From contig JANOHP010000015.1 in assembly GCA_031406575.1 (NCBI GenBank), forward strand, positions 34,365 through 98,364: a stretch of 64,000 bases of DNA, given 5' to 3'. This document shows positions 7,856 to 17,510 of this stretch, one piece after another. Every line of letters starts with the position of its first letter. The first letter of the stretch is position 1. The notes beneath the pieces were generated by a model, which was not told the DNA's origin, did no database searches, and worked only from the letters and a program-made list of their open reading frames with translations. The translations under genes and the position numbers were made by a program. This DNA is from Ga0077555 sp031406575 (GTDB lineage Bacteria > Pseudomonadota > Alphaproteobacteria > Rhizobiales > Hyphomicrobiaceae).

Positions 7856-8755
7856 TCAATCCAGATCGATGCCGTCCATGCCGGCGTTTTTGCGGATGCT
7901 GGGGAGCTGTTCGCGGAACAGGCGACCGGCTTCGCGCGGGTCCAGGGTCTGTGGCCGCTCGTCGCCGCGCCGCCAGCCTTCGAGCACGGCGATGCGGCCG
8001 AAGCCTGCTTGGAACACTCGGCCCGTGATGTCCTGCGCCTCTTCGCTGCAGAGATAGACGACGGTCGGCGATACCCATTTGGGATCGCGCATGGCGAGTT
8101 GCTCGGGCGTCAGCTCGCGCAGGCCCTCGGTCATGCGCGTCTGGGCCGAGGGCGACAGCGCGTTGACGGTGACGCCGATGCGGCGCAGTTCACGCGCGGC
8201 AATCACGGTGAAAGCGGCAATGCCAGCCTTGGCGGCACCGTAGTTGGTTTGGCCGACGTTGCCGTAGAGGCCCGACGTCGAACTGGTGTTGATGATGCGG
8301 CCTTTCACCGGCCCGTTGATCCTCTTCGATTCTTCCCGCCAGTAGGCGGCGGCATGGCGAGACGGGGCAAAGGTCCCCTTCAGATGCACTTGGATTACCG
8401 AATCCCACTCCAGCTCGGTCATGTTGACGAGCATGCGGTCGCGTAGAATGCCGGCGTTGTTGATCAAAATGTCCAGCTTGCCGAAAGTGCTGATGGCGTG
8501 GTCGATCATGCGCTTCGAGCCGTCCCAGCTCGAGACGTCTTCGCCGTTGACGATCGCCTCGCCGCCCATCTTTTTGATCTCGGCCACGGTCTGGGCGGCG
8601 TAGCTGTCGTCGCGCCCGGAGCCGTCGACGTTGGCGCCGATGTCGTTGACCACGACCTTGGCGCCTTCTTTAGCGAGCAACAGGGAATGCTCGCGGCCCA
8701 GACCTCGCCCCGCACCGGTTACAATTGCCACGCGTCCATCACACAACCCTGCCAT
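7856..8755 (-). CDS. SDR-family 3-hydroxyacyl-CoA dehydrogenase
   Basis: The 299-residue product starts at MAGLCDGRVAIVTG. The Rossmann motif TGAGRGLG is at about residues 13-20, NNAG follows near 95, and the catalytic set is Ser in INTSSTSG and Tyr-Lys in NYGAAK. A 60-residue C-terminal extension (QAGFGRIAVLEGW onward) is like that of the dehydrogenase part of peroxisomal multifunctional enzyme type 2. Together with the MaoC hydratase 129 bp downstream it resembles a split version of that bifunctional enzyme, acting on bulky or branched acyl-CoA. NAD(H) is the probable cofactor; the substrate is not evident. Confidence 0.92.
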   Translation of the reverse strand: MAGLCDGRVAIVTGAGRGLGREHSLLLAKEGAKVVVNDIGANVDGSGRDDSYAAQTVAEIKKMGGEAIVNGEDVSSWDGSKRMIDHAISTFGKLDILINNAGILRDRMLVNMTELEWDSVIQVHLKGTFAPSRHAAAYWREESKRINGPVKGRIINTSSTSGLYGNVGQTNYGAAKAGIAAFTVIAARELRRIGVTVNALSPSAQTRMTEGLRELTPEQLAMRDPKWVSPTVVYLCSEEAQDITGRVFQAGFGRIAVLEGWRRGDERPQTLDPREAGRLFREQLPSIRKNAGMDGIDLD

Positions 8756-8834
8756 GCGCCCGTCCTCCACCTGTCGATCTTTTGGACAGTGTGCGACGGC
8801 AACCGTGGCAAAGGCAATGGCGATGCGCGGGCGG

Positions 8835-9071
8835 CTATTTTTTGGTGGCCGGCGCGGTCGCGCTCGGGTTGGTCTGCACGGAGATCCGCACATTGCCGTA
8901 ACCGAAGTAGACGAGTGCACCGAAAATAACTGTGAACAGGATAGCGGTGGCCAAGGCGTTGACGAACCGGTTGCTGAAGGTCAAGGCGTTGCCGATCAAG
9001 TCGACGACGAACACCACGACGGCAGCAAGGAGCACCGGCTCCATCCAGAAATATTCAGGGGGCAGAAACAT
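8835..9071 (-). CDS. Small two-helix membrane protein
   Basis: A 78-residue protein starting at MFLPPEYFWMEP; a GGAGGA ribosome-binding site lies five bases before this ATG, which decides the start. Two hydrophobic segments (about 12-28, AAVVVFVVDLIG, and 38-56, AILFTVIFGALVYFGYG) span the inner membrane. A short polar tail follows. I do not recognise the family. It lies between the SDR gene and a Sir2 gene on the same strand. Confidence 0.7.
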   Translation of the reverse strand: MFLPPEYFWMEPVLLAAVVVFVVDLIGNALTFSNRFVNALATAILFTVIFGALVYFGYGNVRISVQTNPSATAPATKK

Positions 9072-9186
9072 TGGTGTCCTCCGTTGCTCGCGCCCACGCA
9101 CAACCTCGATCGAGTTGATCTGGTGCGAGCCCCGAGCGAGGCGGAACGCAGCAACACAGCAAAAAGTTCCTGGTCGCCACACGAAA

Positions 9187-9933
9187 TCAATTCACCCCGA
9201 CGGCACGGCTGAGAGTGGGGCCGATTTCGGCGTTGATGACGAGGTCGGCGATCGGATCCTGGTCGGTCGGGTCGCGGTTGAGGATGACGTAACGCGCGCC
9301 ATTGCGCTTGGCCATGATCGGGAAGCCCGCGGCGGGGTAGACGACCAGCGAGGACCCGATGGTGATGCAGAGGTCCGCTTCCAGCGCCACCTCGCGCGCC
9401 CGTTCCATCTCGTCTTCGGGCATGGATTGGCCAAATGAGATGGTGGCTGTCTTGATCATGCCGCCGCAGGCCGTGCATTTGGGTAGTCGCTCGTCGAGGG
9501 AGAAAATCTCGCGCACCCAGTCGAGGGTGTAGCGCTCCCCACAGTCCAAGCAACTGGCGTAGGTTGCGTTGCCATGCAGCTCGATCACCTTGTCGTCGGG
9601 AATGCCGGACGCCTGATGCAGGCCGTCGATGTTCTGGGTGATGACGGCGGACATACGGCCCTGCTCCACGAGGCGGGCGAGCGCGCGGTGGCCGGCGTTG
9701 GGCGTGGCCGCCTTCATGACGGCGTCGGAGGCGAATTTGCGCCGCCAAGACTCACGGCGCGCGTCGGCGGAGGCGATGAAGTCGCTGAACTCGATGGGTT
9801 TGAATTTGGTCCAGATGCCGCCCGGCGAACGAAAGTCGGGAATACCGGATTCGGTGGAGATTCCGGCCCCGGTAAAGGCGACGATCCGCCGGGCATCGGC
9901 GATCATGCGCGCGAGGTCGTCGACTTTGGCCAT
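9187..9933 (-). CDS. Sir2-family NAD-dependent protein deacylase
   Basis: A 248-residue sirtuin. It has the NAD-binding motif GAGISTESGIPDFRSP at residues 22-37, TQNIDGLH at 99-106, the catalytic His120 in ELHGN, and a four-cysteine zinc site: Cys128/Cys131 and Cys153/Cys156. GSSLVVYPAAG follows. It removes acyl groups from lysine, consuming NAD+. The gene sits among acyl-CoA metabolic genes, and reversing acyl-lysine modification would suit that setting, though this is inference. The start MAKVDDLARM is chosen because it is preceded by AAAGGGG; the longer frame has no homology. Confidence 0.93.
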   Translation of the reverse strand: MAKVDDLARMIADARRIVAFTGAGISTESGIPDFRSPGGIWTKFKPIEFSDFIASADARRESWRRKFASDAVMKAATPNAGHRALARLVEQGRMSAVITQNIDGLHQASGIPDDKVIELHGNATYASCLDCGERYTLDWVREIFSLDERLPKCTACGGMIKTATISFGQSMPEDEMERAREVALEADLCITIGSSLVVYPAAGFPIMAKRNGARYVILNRDPTDQDPIADLVINAEIGPTLSRAVGVN

Positions 9934-10091
9934 GGGTCCCCCTTTCGACTGGTCTTCTGGACGTTCAGAAGCGATTGTAGCAGATGTCGGCGGGGCACGT
10001 GCAGGCCGGGCGCGCAAGGGGCTGGATCAATGGCGCGGCCCGGTATTTTCGCCTAGGCTGGCCGGGAGAAGCCTAAGGAGACGAGGACGCG

Positions 10092-11282
<1,191 letters not shown>

Positions 11283-11300
11283 AGCTAGACCGACACGACG

Positions 11301-11330
11301 CCCCGAACGAGCCTTGGCGGCTCGTCGGGG
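11301..11330. terminator. Hairpin between convergent genes, likely bidirectional terminator
   Basis: CCCCGAACGAGCC (11301-11313) pairs with GGCTCGTCGGGG (11319-11330) around a five-base TTGGC loop, giving 12 base pairs with one bulged A. It lies 18 bp after the acyl-CoA dehydrogenase stop and 31 bp before the end of the convergent gene. No T tract follows. Confidence 0.6.
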
Positions 11331-11361
11331 GTGGGCAGTCGAGCGGCGCGTATGGATCGGT

Positions 11362-11790
11362 TCAGCGGGTCATCGTGACCGTTGCCGACGAGCCGCCGCC
11401 AGCGAAGGCCGCGTTCATGGATCGGCCCTTCACTGTAATGTGCAATGTTCCCGTGATGCCGTACTCGAGATTTTCGAAATTGCCAATGAATCGGTTGGGG
11501 CTCGTCTGAGCAACCACGGCGAACTGCTGCACCCGCACCGACGCCGTAGCGCAGGTGGCTGTCATCGAGTAGCTGCCGCTACCGCGTTTGGCGAAGGTCG
11601 CTTTGCAGCGCACTTTCTCGATATCGCCGGTCGGCAAGCGCACGCTACCGGCCCCGCTCCAGGTGCCTTCGAGGCCGGCTGCGGCCTGAGGAGCGGCGAT
11701 GGCCTGAGGGCCATCGCTCAACGTCAACGCAGACACGACAAAGAAGCCCGCGGTCAAGGCCGCTGCGGCGCGTAATCCGAAGTTCTGCAT
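11362..11790 (-). CDS. Exported protein of unknown function
   Basis: A 142-residue protein starting MQNFGLRAAAALTAG. A GAGG sequence nine bases upstream supports this ATG over the one three codons earlier. Residues 1-33 form a signal peptide with likely cleavage after AIAA or close by. The mature part has beta-strand character (GTWSGAGSVRLPTGDIEKVRC, TATCATASVRVQQFAVV, GTLHITVKGRSMNAAFAGGG) and resembles small periplasmic beta-barrel proteins of alphaproteobacteria without an assigned role. I do not recognise a catalytic motif. Confidence 0.75.
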   Translation of the reverse strand: MQNFGLRAAAALTAGFFVVSALTLSDGPQAIAAPQAAAGLEGTWSGAGSVRLPTGDIEKVRCKATFAKRGSGSYSMTATCATASVRVQQFAVVAQTSPNRFIGNFENLEYGITGTLHITVKGRSMNAAFAGGGSSATVTMTR

Positions 11791-11848
11791 TGGGGGCATC
11801 CTCGAAGGTTGGATGTTCGCAATGTAGCAGACGATTCGGGTTCCCCGT

Positions 11849-13399
11849 TCAGGGCAACGGCAGCGTTTCATGCTCGCGGAGTTTTTTTCCCGACTGTGTG
11901 TCTACTTCCACGAGGCGCACGCGATAGCCCCAAAGCCGCGCGACGTGCATCAGCGTGCGGTCGCATTCTTCCTTGTCGAGAAGAATGCCGTCGCGGACGA
12001 AGTGCGTGAGCACGAGACGGCGGCTGCCGGCGAGATCGGCGTCGGTGACTTGAATGTCGGGGTCTTGCTGCCCGACATCGTACTGGCGCGCGAGCATGCG
12101 GCGCACTTGTTTGTAGCCCTGGGCATCGTGGATCGCCTCGACGCGGACATTGCTGTTTTCGGATTCATCGCGCAGATGAAACATCCGGAAGTCGCGCATC
12201 ACTTTCGGCGAGAGGAATTGCAGGATGAAACTCTCGTCACGAAAGTCGGCCCAGGCCGTTCTCAAAATACCCATGTAATCCGAGTTGCCCGCGAAATCGG
12301 GGAACCAAGCGCGGTCTTCGTCCGTCGGCTCCAGGCAGATGCGTTTGATGTCGCGCATCATCGCATAACCAAGCGCATAGGGATTGAAGCCGCCAAAGCC
12401 GCGATCGTTGAAGCCGGGCTGATAGACGACGGCGGCGTGCATGTGCGCGAACTCGAGCATGGAGCCTTCCGTGACGAGCCCCTTCTCGAACATGCGGTTC
12501 ATGATCTCGTAATGCACGAACGTGGCGCAGCCCTCGTTCATCACTTTCGTTTGGCGTTGCGGATAGAAATACTGCGACATGACGCGAACGATCCGAAGCA
12601 GTTCGGCCTTCCAATCTTCCAGTTTGGGAGCATTCTTTTCCAGGAAATAGAGGATATTTTCCTCCGGCAGGCTGAGCGCCTGCTGCTCGGCTCGGCTTTC
12701 CTCGCTGACCTCCGAGACCGCTTTCTTGACGCCGGGCTTGGGAAGCGTGCGGTAAATTTCGTTGAAAATTTCGATCTCGTAGTCTTTGCGGGCCTGTTCG
12801 CGCTGACGCTCCTTGGCTGGATCAAAGCGCCGCCGCGGCTTGGCGTTGCGCGACACACCCTGGTTCATCAGCGCGTGCGCGGCATCGAGCACGGATTCCA
12901 CGGCACCGACGCCGTAGCGTTCCTCGCAATCGGAAACGTAGCGTTTGGCGAAGTCGAGATATTCCAAGATGGCGTCGGCCTGGGTCCACTGGCGAAACAG
13001 GTAGTTGTTCTTGAAGAAGTGGTTGTGACCCATCGCGGCGTGCGCCATCACCAAGCACTGCATCGTCATGGAATTTTCTTCCATGATGTAATTGATGCAG
13101 GGATCGGAATTGATGACGATCTCGAAGGCCAGAGAGCGCGCACCCTTGCGATACATCATCTCATCGCGGGCAAAGCGCTTACCGAAGGACCAGTGCCGAT
13201 ACATGAGGGGCATGCCGATCGACGAGTACGCATCGAGCATCTGCTCGGCGGTAATCACCTCGATCTGGTTCTTGTAGATGTCGAGGCCCATCTCGCCGAC
13301 GCCGATCTCCTCGATGGCCTCGTAGGTGCGCCCGATCAGATCGAAATTCCATTCCGGCCCGATAAAGAGGGGTTTGTGGTTTGCCCGCGTGGTCGCCAT
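11849..13399 (-). CDS. SpoVR family protein (YcgB-like)
   Basis: A 516-residue protein with family-typical stretches: the N-terminal PLFIGPEWNFDLI, RHWSFGKRF near residue 70, the YPQRQTKVMNEGCATFVHYE block (about 285-305) and the FNPYALGYAMMRDIKR block near 345. SpoVR-family proteins outside sporulators are encoded with PrkA and YeaH and belong to a stress-response module; the biochemical function is not known. It is the last gene of the prkA-yeaH-spoVR group, 17 bp after yeaH, so co-transcription is likely. Length fits the family. Confidence 0.95.
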   Translation of the reverse strand: MATTRANHKPLFIGPEWNFDLIGRTYEAIEEIGVGEMGLDIYKNQIEVITAEQMLDAYSSIGMPLMYRHWSFGKRFARDEMMYRKGARSLAFEIVINSDPCINYIMEENSMTMQCLVMAHAAMGHNHFFKNNYLFRQWTQADAILEYLDFAKRYVSDCEERYGVGAVESVLDAAHALMNQGVSRNAKPRRRFDPAKERQREQARKDYEIEIFNEIYRTLPKPGVKKAVSEVSEESRAEQQALSLPEENILYFLEKNAPKLEDWKAELLRIVRVMSQYFYPQRQTKVMNEGCATFVHYEIMNRMFEKGLVTEGSMLEFAHMHAAVVYQPGFNDRGFGGFNPYALGYAMMRDIKRICLEPTDEDRAWFPDFAGNSDYMGILRTAWADFRDESFILQFLSPKVMRDFRMFHLRDESENSNVRVEAIHDAQGYKQVRRMLARQYDVGQQDPDIQVTDADLAGSRRLVLTHFVRDGILLDKEECDRTLMHVARLWGYRVRLVEVDTQSGKKLREHETLPLP

Positions 13400-13416
13400 G
13401 GTCTGGTCAACGCCCC

Positions 13417-14697
13417 TCAGTTGGTGGCCGAGCTGGAAAACAGCTCGTGGAACACCGGGAAGATTTCTCCGGGGTTGGTGACTCGGCGCATGGCGAAATG
13501 CCGGTGACGATCAGCCAATTCCTTGTAGCCGTGCCACACGATGGTTTCGCCGGGGCCTGAGCGTTCGGACACCTCGATATAGGCGAAATACTGACTGGCG
13601 GGGAGGAGATGCTCCTGCACCAACTCGATGCAGCGGCCCATGTCGTCGGGGATGTTGTCGCCGTCGGATGCCTGCGCGGCGTAGATGTTCCAATCCTCCG
13701 GCGAGTAGCGTTCCTTGACGATGCGGTCCATCTCGTCGAGCGCGGTGGAGATGACGGTGCCGCCCGTCTCGACGCCGCGAAAGAACGTTTCTTCGTCGAC
13801 TTCGGCGGCCGTCGAAGTGTGGCGAATGAAGACCAGATCGACCTCGCGGTAATGGCGCGAAAGGAAGAGGTGGAGCAACATGAAGAAGCGCTTGGCGAGT
13901 TCCTTGAGGGGCTCGGTCATGGAGGCCGAAGCGTCCATCAGGCAGAACATGACCGCCTGGGTCGACGGCCGCGGCACACGCTCGAAGCGATTGTACTGGA
14001 GATCGATCGGGTCGACGTAGGCGATGGATTTTCGCATGCGCTCCATGCGCGCGAGCTTGGCGCGCAACTCGGCGATCAGCACTTCGTTGGGAATTTTTTC
14101 CGCTTCGGCTGCCCGAATCTCTTCTTCGAGCTTGCGGATGTCCTCTTGCTTGGGCCGCTTCAGCGCGATGCGCCGTGACAGACTTTTGCGCATGGTGCGC
14201 ACGCGGTTCATTTTTGCGGGCGGGCCATCCGTGGTGTAGCCGGCGCGCTGCATGACCGGCGTCTTCATGTCCTTCAGCTTGGTTTTGACGAGGTTGGGCA
14301 ACTTCAAGTCCTCGAAGAAAACGTCGAGGAACTCGTCCTTCGAGAGCGTGAAAACGAAATCGTCGCTGCCTTCGCCATCGGGGCTGGCTTTGCCACCACC
14401 TCCGCCGCCGCCACCGCCGCCCTGTGGTTTTGGAATGAGGTCGCCCGAGCGGTATTCTTTATTGCCGGGCAAAACCATGTCGCGGTTGCCACCATCGCGA
14501 CTGGGCGAGAAGGAGGGTTCGCGCACGCTCTTGGAGCGGATCGAGATTTTCTCCGAACCCTCGACGTTGGCCACCTTGCGCTTCTTGACGGCGTCGCGCA
14601 CGGCTTCGCGAATGTCGGCCTTTGCACGGCGCACGAAGCGCTGGCGATTGCCCAGAGATTTCGATTTCGGATTGAGGCGGCGGTCGACGATGTTCAT
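13417..14697 (-). CDS. yeaH: YeaH/YhbH family protein (DUF444)
   Basis: A 426-residue protein with MNIVDRRLNPKSKSLGNRQR at the N-terminus, a glycine-rich low-complexity stretch near residue 95, and a VWA-like domain with FCLMDASASM near residue 252 (metal-binding DxSxS type). DUF444 proteins are partners of the PrkA kinase and SpoVR. Its ATG overlaps the stop of the Uma2 gene by four bases (ATGA), implying translational coupling to a gene that is not normally part of this operon. A second, diverged copy of its first 25 codons is found upstream at 15296-15430. Confidence 0.95.
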   Translation of the reverse strand: MNIVDRRLNPKSKSLGNRQRFVRRAKADIREAVRDAVKKRKVANVEGSEKISIRSKSVREPSFSPSRDGGNRDMVLPGNKEYRSGDLIPKPQGGGGGGGGGGKASPDGEGSDDFVFTLSKDEFLDVFFEDLKLPNLVKTKLKDMKTPVMQRAGYTTDGPPAKMNRVRTMRKSLSRRIALKRPKQEDIRKLEEEIRAAEAEKIPNEVLIAELRAKLARMERMRKSIAYVDPIDLQYNRFERVPRPSTQAVMFCLMDASASMTEPLKELAKRFFMLLHLFLSRHYREVDLVFIRHTSTAAEVDEETFFRGVETGGTVISTALDEMDRIVKERYSPEDWNIYAAQASDGDNIPDDMGRCIELVQEHLLPASQYFAYIEVSERSGPGETIVWHGYKELADRHRHFAMRRVTNPGEIFPVFHELFSSSATN

Positions 14698-15296
14698 TGA
14701 TTTGAATCCCGATCGGTCTCAGCCGAAGCAAGCGGAATGCCGCCATAGACGGTCATGAGAGAAAGCGCTGCGGGCGTTCCCGGAATGGCGATGACGTCGT
14801 CGGGATTGTCGAGGCGAACGGCATCCCAGGTGCCATCAGCGCCGCGCGAATAGACCATGACGTCCATGATCGTGGGATCGATGTGCACGATGGTCGTGAG
14901 GCTCGGGTGACGGAGATACTCCTGCAGCTTCTCGCTGCGGTCGAGCTGGCGGGTCGTCGGCGACAGGATCTCGAATGCGGCGACTGGATTGCGGGCTTCG
15001 AGCGTGCCGCGCTCTACCGGGGCGCAATCGATCGTCACATTCGGACGGCGCACACGCTTGATGTTGGTCCGGACGGCCGTGTCCGCGGTCGTCGGGCGGC
15101 ACGGCGAGCCGGCAAGCTGAGCGCCAAGCGCCACGATGACGTTGACGACGACGGCGTCGTGCTCACCGCGTGCACCCGACATCCCGCGGAGCGGCACGGG
15201 CACGCCGTCGACGAGCTCGTAGCGCTCGTCCTGCGAGAGGTTCCACTCCAGGAACTCGTCGACCGTCATGTCGGTGCTGCGCAGGGGTTCGCCCAT
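14694..15296 (-). CDS. Uma2-family (DUF820) putative endonuclease inserted in the prkA-yeaH operon
   Basis: The 200-residue product starts at MGEPLRSTDMTVDEFL. It has the Uma2 layout: an N-terminal YELVDGVPVPLRGMS, a central PD-(D/E)xK-like core with FEILSPTTRQLDRSEKLQEY (Glu and Lys of the motif), and a C-terminal VHIDPTIMDVMVYSR. The usual first acidic residue of the core, normally within RxPD, reads RRPN here, so activity may be altered. Start and stop both overlap neighbours: its ATG shares a base with the TGA of the yeaH-like remnant (TGATG), and its TGA overlaps the yeaH ATG. A longer frame runs upstream, but it reads through the remnant and a repeat. Function in cells is unknown for this family. 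Confidence 0.85.
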   Translation of the reverse strand: MGEPLRSTDMTVDEFLEWNLSQDERYELVDGVPVPLRGMSGARGEHDAVVVNVIVALGAQLAGSPCRPTTADTAVRTNIKRVRRPNVTIDCAPVERGTLEARNPVAAFEILSPTTRQLDRSEKLQEYLRHPSLTTIVHIDPTIMDVMVYSRGADGTWDAVRLDNPDDVIAIPGTPAALSLMTVYGGIPLASAETDRDSNQ

Positions 15297-15430
15297 CAAG
15301 TCCTCGACCTCAACTCTAGCCAGCAACTCCGGCGCATCCGACCCCCTGAAGGCCTCGCGCGACGCGCGAAGCGCTGGCGGTTGCCGAGGTTCTTGGACTT
15401 GGGGTTCAGGCGGCGGTCGACGATGTTCAT
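15296..15430 (-). pseudogene. Remnant: second copy of the yeaH 5' end, 44-codon open frame
   Basis: The frame from ATG 15430 reads MNIVDRRLNPKSKNLGNRQR and continues FARRAR, nearly identical over 25 residues to the start of YeaH at 14697, then runs into unrelated sequence and stops at TGA 15296-15298. The first 23 bases match yeaH exactly; after that most differences are at third codon positions. The protein was therefore conserved while the DNA diverged, so this is not a recent tandem copy. The stop overlaps the ATG of the Uma2 gene (TGATG), so ribosomes on this leader could re-initiate on Uma2. It may be a truncated gene end or a functional leader. Confidence 0.8.
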
Positions 15431-15439
15431 TGGGGCACT

Positions 15440-15539
15440 CGTGAGTGGTCAGTCGTGAGTGGTGAGTGGTGGGGTCGGTTGACATGGCGCGACAGCCGCA
15501 ACTGCCGTGCCACTCACCCGTGATCACTCACCACTCACG
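15440..15539. repeat. GTGAGTGG-type inverted repeat, copy 2
   Basis: The left arm (about 15440-15469) begins CGTGAGTGGTCAGTCGTGAG and the right arm (about 15510-15539) ends CACTCACCACTCACG, an imperfect inverse. The spacer contains GCAACTGCC, like the GGAACTGCC of the element at 7763-7849. It separates prkA from the remnant and Uma2, and could lower or terminate read-through from prkA. No T tract is seen. Confidence 0.7.
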
Positions 15540-15545
15540 CTGCAC

Positions 15546-17510
15546 TTACCCGGCCTTCTTCACCCGCATGTACCATTCGACGAGACGGCGGACCTGCCGC
15601 TTGGTGTAGCCGCGCGAGACCATGCGCTCGACGAAGTCCTGGTGCTTGCGTTCGGCGTTGCTGTCCTTTTTTGCTCCGAAGCTGATGACGGGTAGAAGAT
15701 CCTCGACCTGGCTGAACATGCGCCGCTCGATGACGTCGCGGATCTTCTCGTAGCTCGTCCAATCGGGGTTCTTGCCACCGTTGCGCGCGCGCGCCCGCAG
15801 CGAGAACTTGACGACCTCGTAGCGGAAGTCCTTCGGATTGGCGATGCCGGCGGGCTTTTCGATCTTGGAGAGTTCCTGATCGAGCAGATCGCGACTCATG
15901 AGCTGGCCGGTGTCGGGATCCTTGTGGTCGTGATCTTCGATCCAGGCATCGGCATAGGCCACGTAGCGATCGAAAAGGTTTTGCCCGTAATCGTTGTAGG
16001 ACTCGAGGTAGGCCTTCTGGATTTCGTTGCCCACGAACTCGGCATAACGGGGCGCCAGCTCTTCCTTGATGAACTCGATGTAGCGGGTCTCTTGGTCTTC
16101 GGGCATCTGCTCGCGTTTGATCGCCTGTTCGAGCACGAACATCAGATGCACGGGGTCGGCGCCGATCTCGTGGCTGTCGTAATTGTAGGTCTCCGACAGG
16201 ATCTTGTACGCAAAGCGTGTGGAGGCGCCGTCCATGCCTTCCGTTACGCCCGCTGCATCTTTGTATTCTTGCATGGTGCGGGCCTGGGGATCGGTATCCT
16301 TGAGGCTTTCACCGTCGTAGACGCGCATCTTGGAGTAGAGGGACGAATTCTCGTGCTCCTTGAGGCGCGACAAGACGGAAAAGTTCGCCAACATTTCGAG
16401 CGTGAATGGTGCGCAGGGCGAGCCCGACAGATCGCTCGAGCGAATGAGCTTGTCGTAAATCTTGCGCTCTTCCGTCACGCGCAGGCAGTAGGGCACCTTG
16501 ATGACACAGATACGATCGAGGAATGCTTCGTTCGTGCGATTGGCGCGGAAGCTCTGCCATTCGCTTTCATTGGAGTGAGCGACGATGATGCCCTGATAGG
16601 GCATGGCGCCGACATTTTCCGTGCCGACGTAGGTGCGGTCCTGCGTCGCCGTCAGCAGCGGATGCAGCATCTTCAGCGGCGCTTTGAACATTTCGACGAA
16701 TTCCAGCAACCCTTGCGTCGTGCGGTTGAGACCGCCCGAGTAGGAGTACGCATCGGCGTCGTTCTGGCCGTAATGTTCGAGCTTGCGGATATCGACCTTG
16801 CCGACGAGGGCGGAAATGTCCTGGTTGTTCTCGTCACCGGGCTCCGTCTTTGCGATGCCGATCTGGCGCAGCTTGGACGGGTAGAGCTTGACGACGGTGA
16901 ACTTCGAGATGTCGCCGCCGAATTCGTCCAAACGCTTGACGGCCCACGGTGAAATGAAGCCGGTGAGCTTGGAGGCCGGAATGGCGTACTTTTCCTCGAG
17001 AGCCTTGCCCATGGTTTCGGGGTCGAACAGGCCGAGGGGGCTTTCGAAAATGGGGCTCGTCTCGTCACCGGCGCGCAGGACGTAGATGGGCAGCTTTTCC
17101 ATCAAATCCTTGAGGCGTTCGGCCAGTGAGGATTTGCCGCCGCCAACAGGGCCGAGAAGGTAGAGGATCTGTTTGCGCTCTTCCAGCCCCTGAGCCGCAT
17201 GCCGGAAGTAGCCGACAATGCGCTCGATGGTTTCTTCCAAGCCGAAGAAATCATGGAAGGCTGGATAGACTTTGATCGTGCGGTTCATGAAAATCCGCCC
17301 GAACCGCTGGTCGTCGGCCGTGTTGACGAGTTGTGGCTCGCCGATGGACGCGAGCATGCGTTCTGACGCCGTCGCGTACATCGTGGGATCTTTTTTGCAC
17401 CCCTCGAGGTAATCGCGGATCGACATCACGACTTGCTTCTGCCGGTCGTATGCCTGAGTGTAGAGATCGAAAATCTCGCTGCGGGATGCCGTTGTGGTGG
17501 CCATGGTCAT
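15546..17510 (-). CDS. prkA: PrkA family serine protein kinase / AAA-like ATPase
   Basis: A 654-residue protein with the PrkA N-terminal AAA domain: the Walker A motif GPVGGGKSS is at residues 120-128 (Lys126). Typical stretches are RIFMNRTIKVYPAFHDFFG and, in the core, GLLEFVEMFKAPLKMLHPLL and MPYQGIIVAHSNESEWQSF; the C-terminal PrkA domain follows. In E. coli the homologue YeaG is a kinase of the general stress and nitrogen-starvation response, co-encoded with YeaH. Here it heads the minus-strand group with Uma2, yeaH and spoVR downstream. A start three codons later (MATTTAS) is equally possible. Confidence 0.96.
   Translation of the reverse strand: MTMATTTASRSEIFDLYTQAYDRQKQVVMSIRDYLEGCKKDPTMYATASERMLASIGEPQLVNTADDQRFGRIFMNRTIKVYPAFHDFFGLEETIERIVGYFRHAAQGLEERKQILYLLGPVGGGKSSLAERLKDLMEKLPIYVLRAGDETSPIFESPLGLFDPETMGKALEEKYAIPASKLTGFISPWAVKRLDEFGGDISKFTVVKLYPSKLRQIGIAKTEPGDENNQDISALVGKVDIRKLEHYGQNDADAYSYSGGLNRTTQGLLEFVEMFKAPLKMLHPLLTATQDRTYVGTENVGAMPYQGIIVAHSNESEWQSFRANRTNEAFLDRICVIKVPYCLRVTEERKIYDKLIRSSDLSGSPCAPFTLEMLANFSVLSRLKEHENSSLYSKMRVYDGESLKDTDPQARTMQEYKDAAGVTEGMDGASTRFAYKILSETYNYDSHEIGADPVHLMFVLEQAIKREQMPEDQETRYIEFIKEELAPRYAEFVGNEIQKAYLESYNDYGQNLFDRYVAYADAWIEDHDHKDPDTGQLMSRDLLDQELSKIEKPAGIANPKDFRYEVVKFSLRARARNGGKNPDWTSYEKIRDVIERRMFSQVEDLLPVISFGAKKDSNAERKHQDFVERMVSRGYTKRQVRRLVEWYMRVKKAG

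Noticed and set aside
14280..14460. Glycine codon run in yeaH as a microsatellite or CRISPR-like repeat
   Set aside because: It encodes a poly-glycine linker in frame within a conserved protein and has no repeat-spacer structure.
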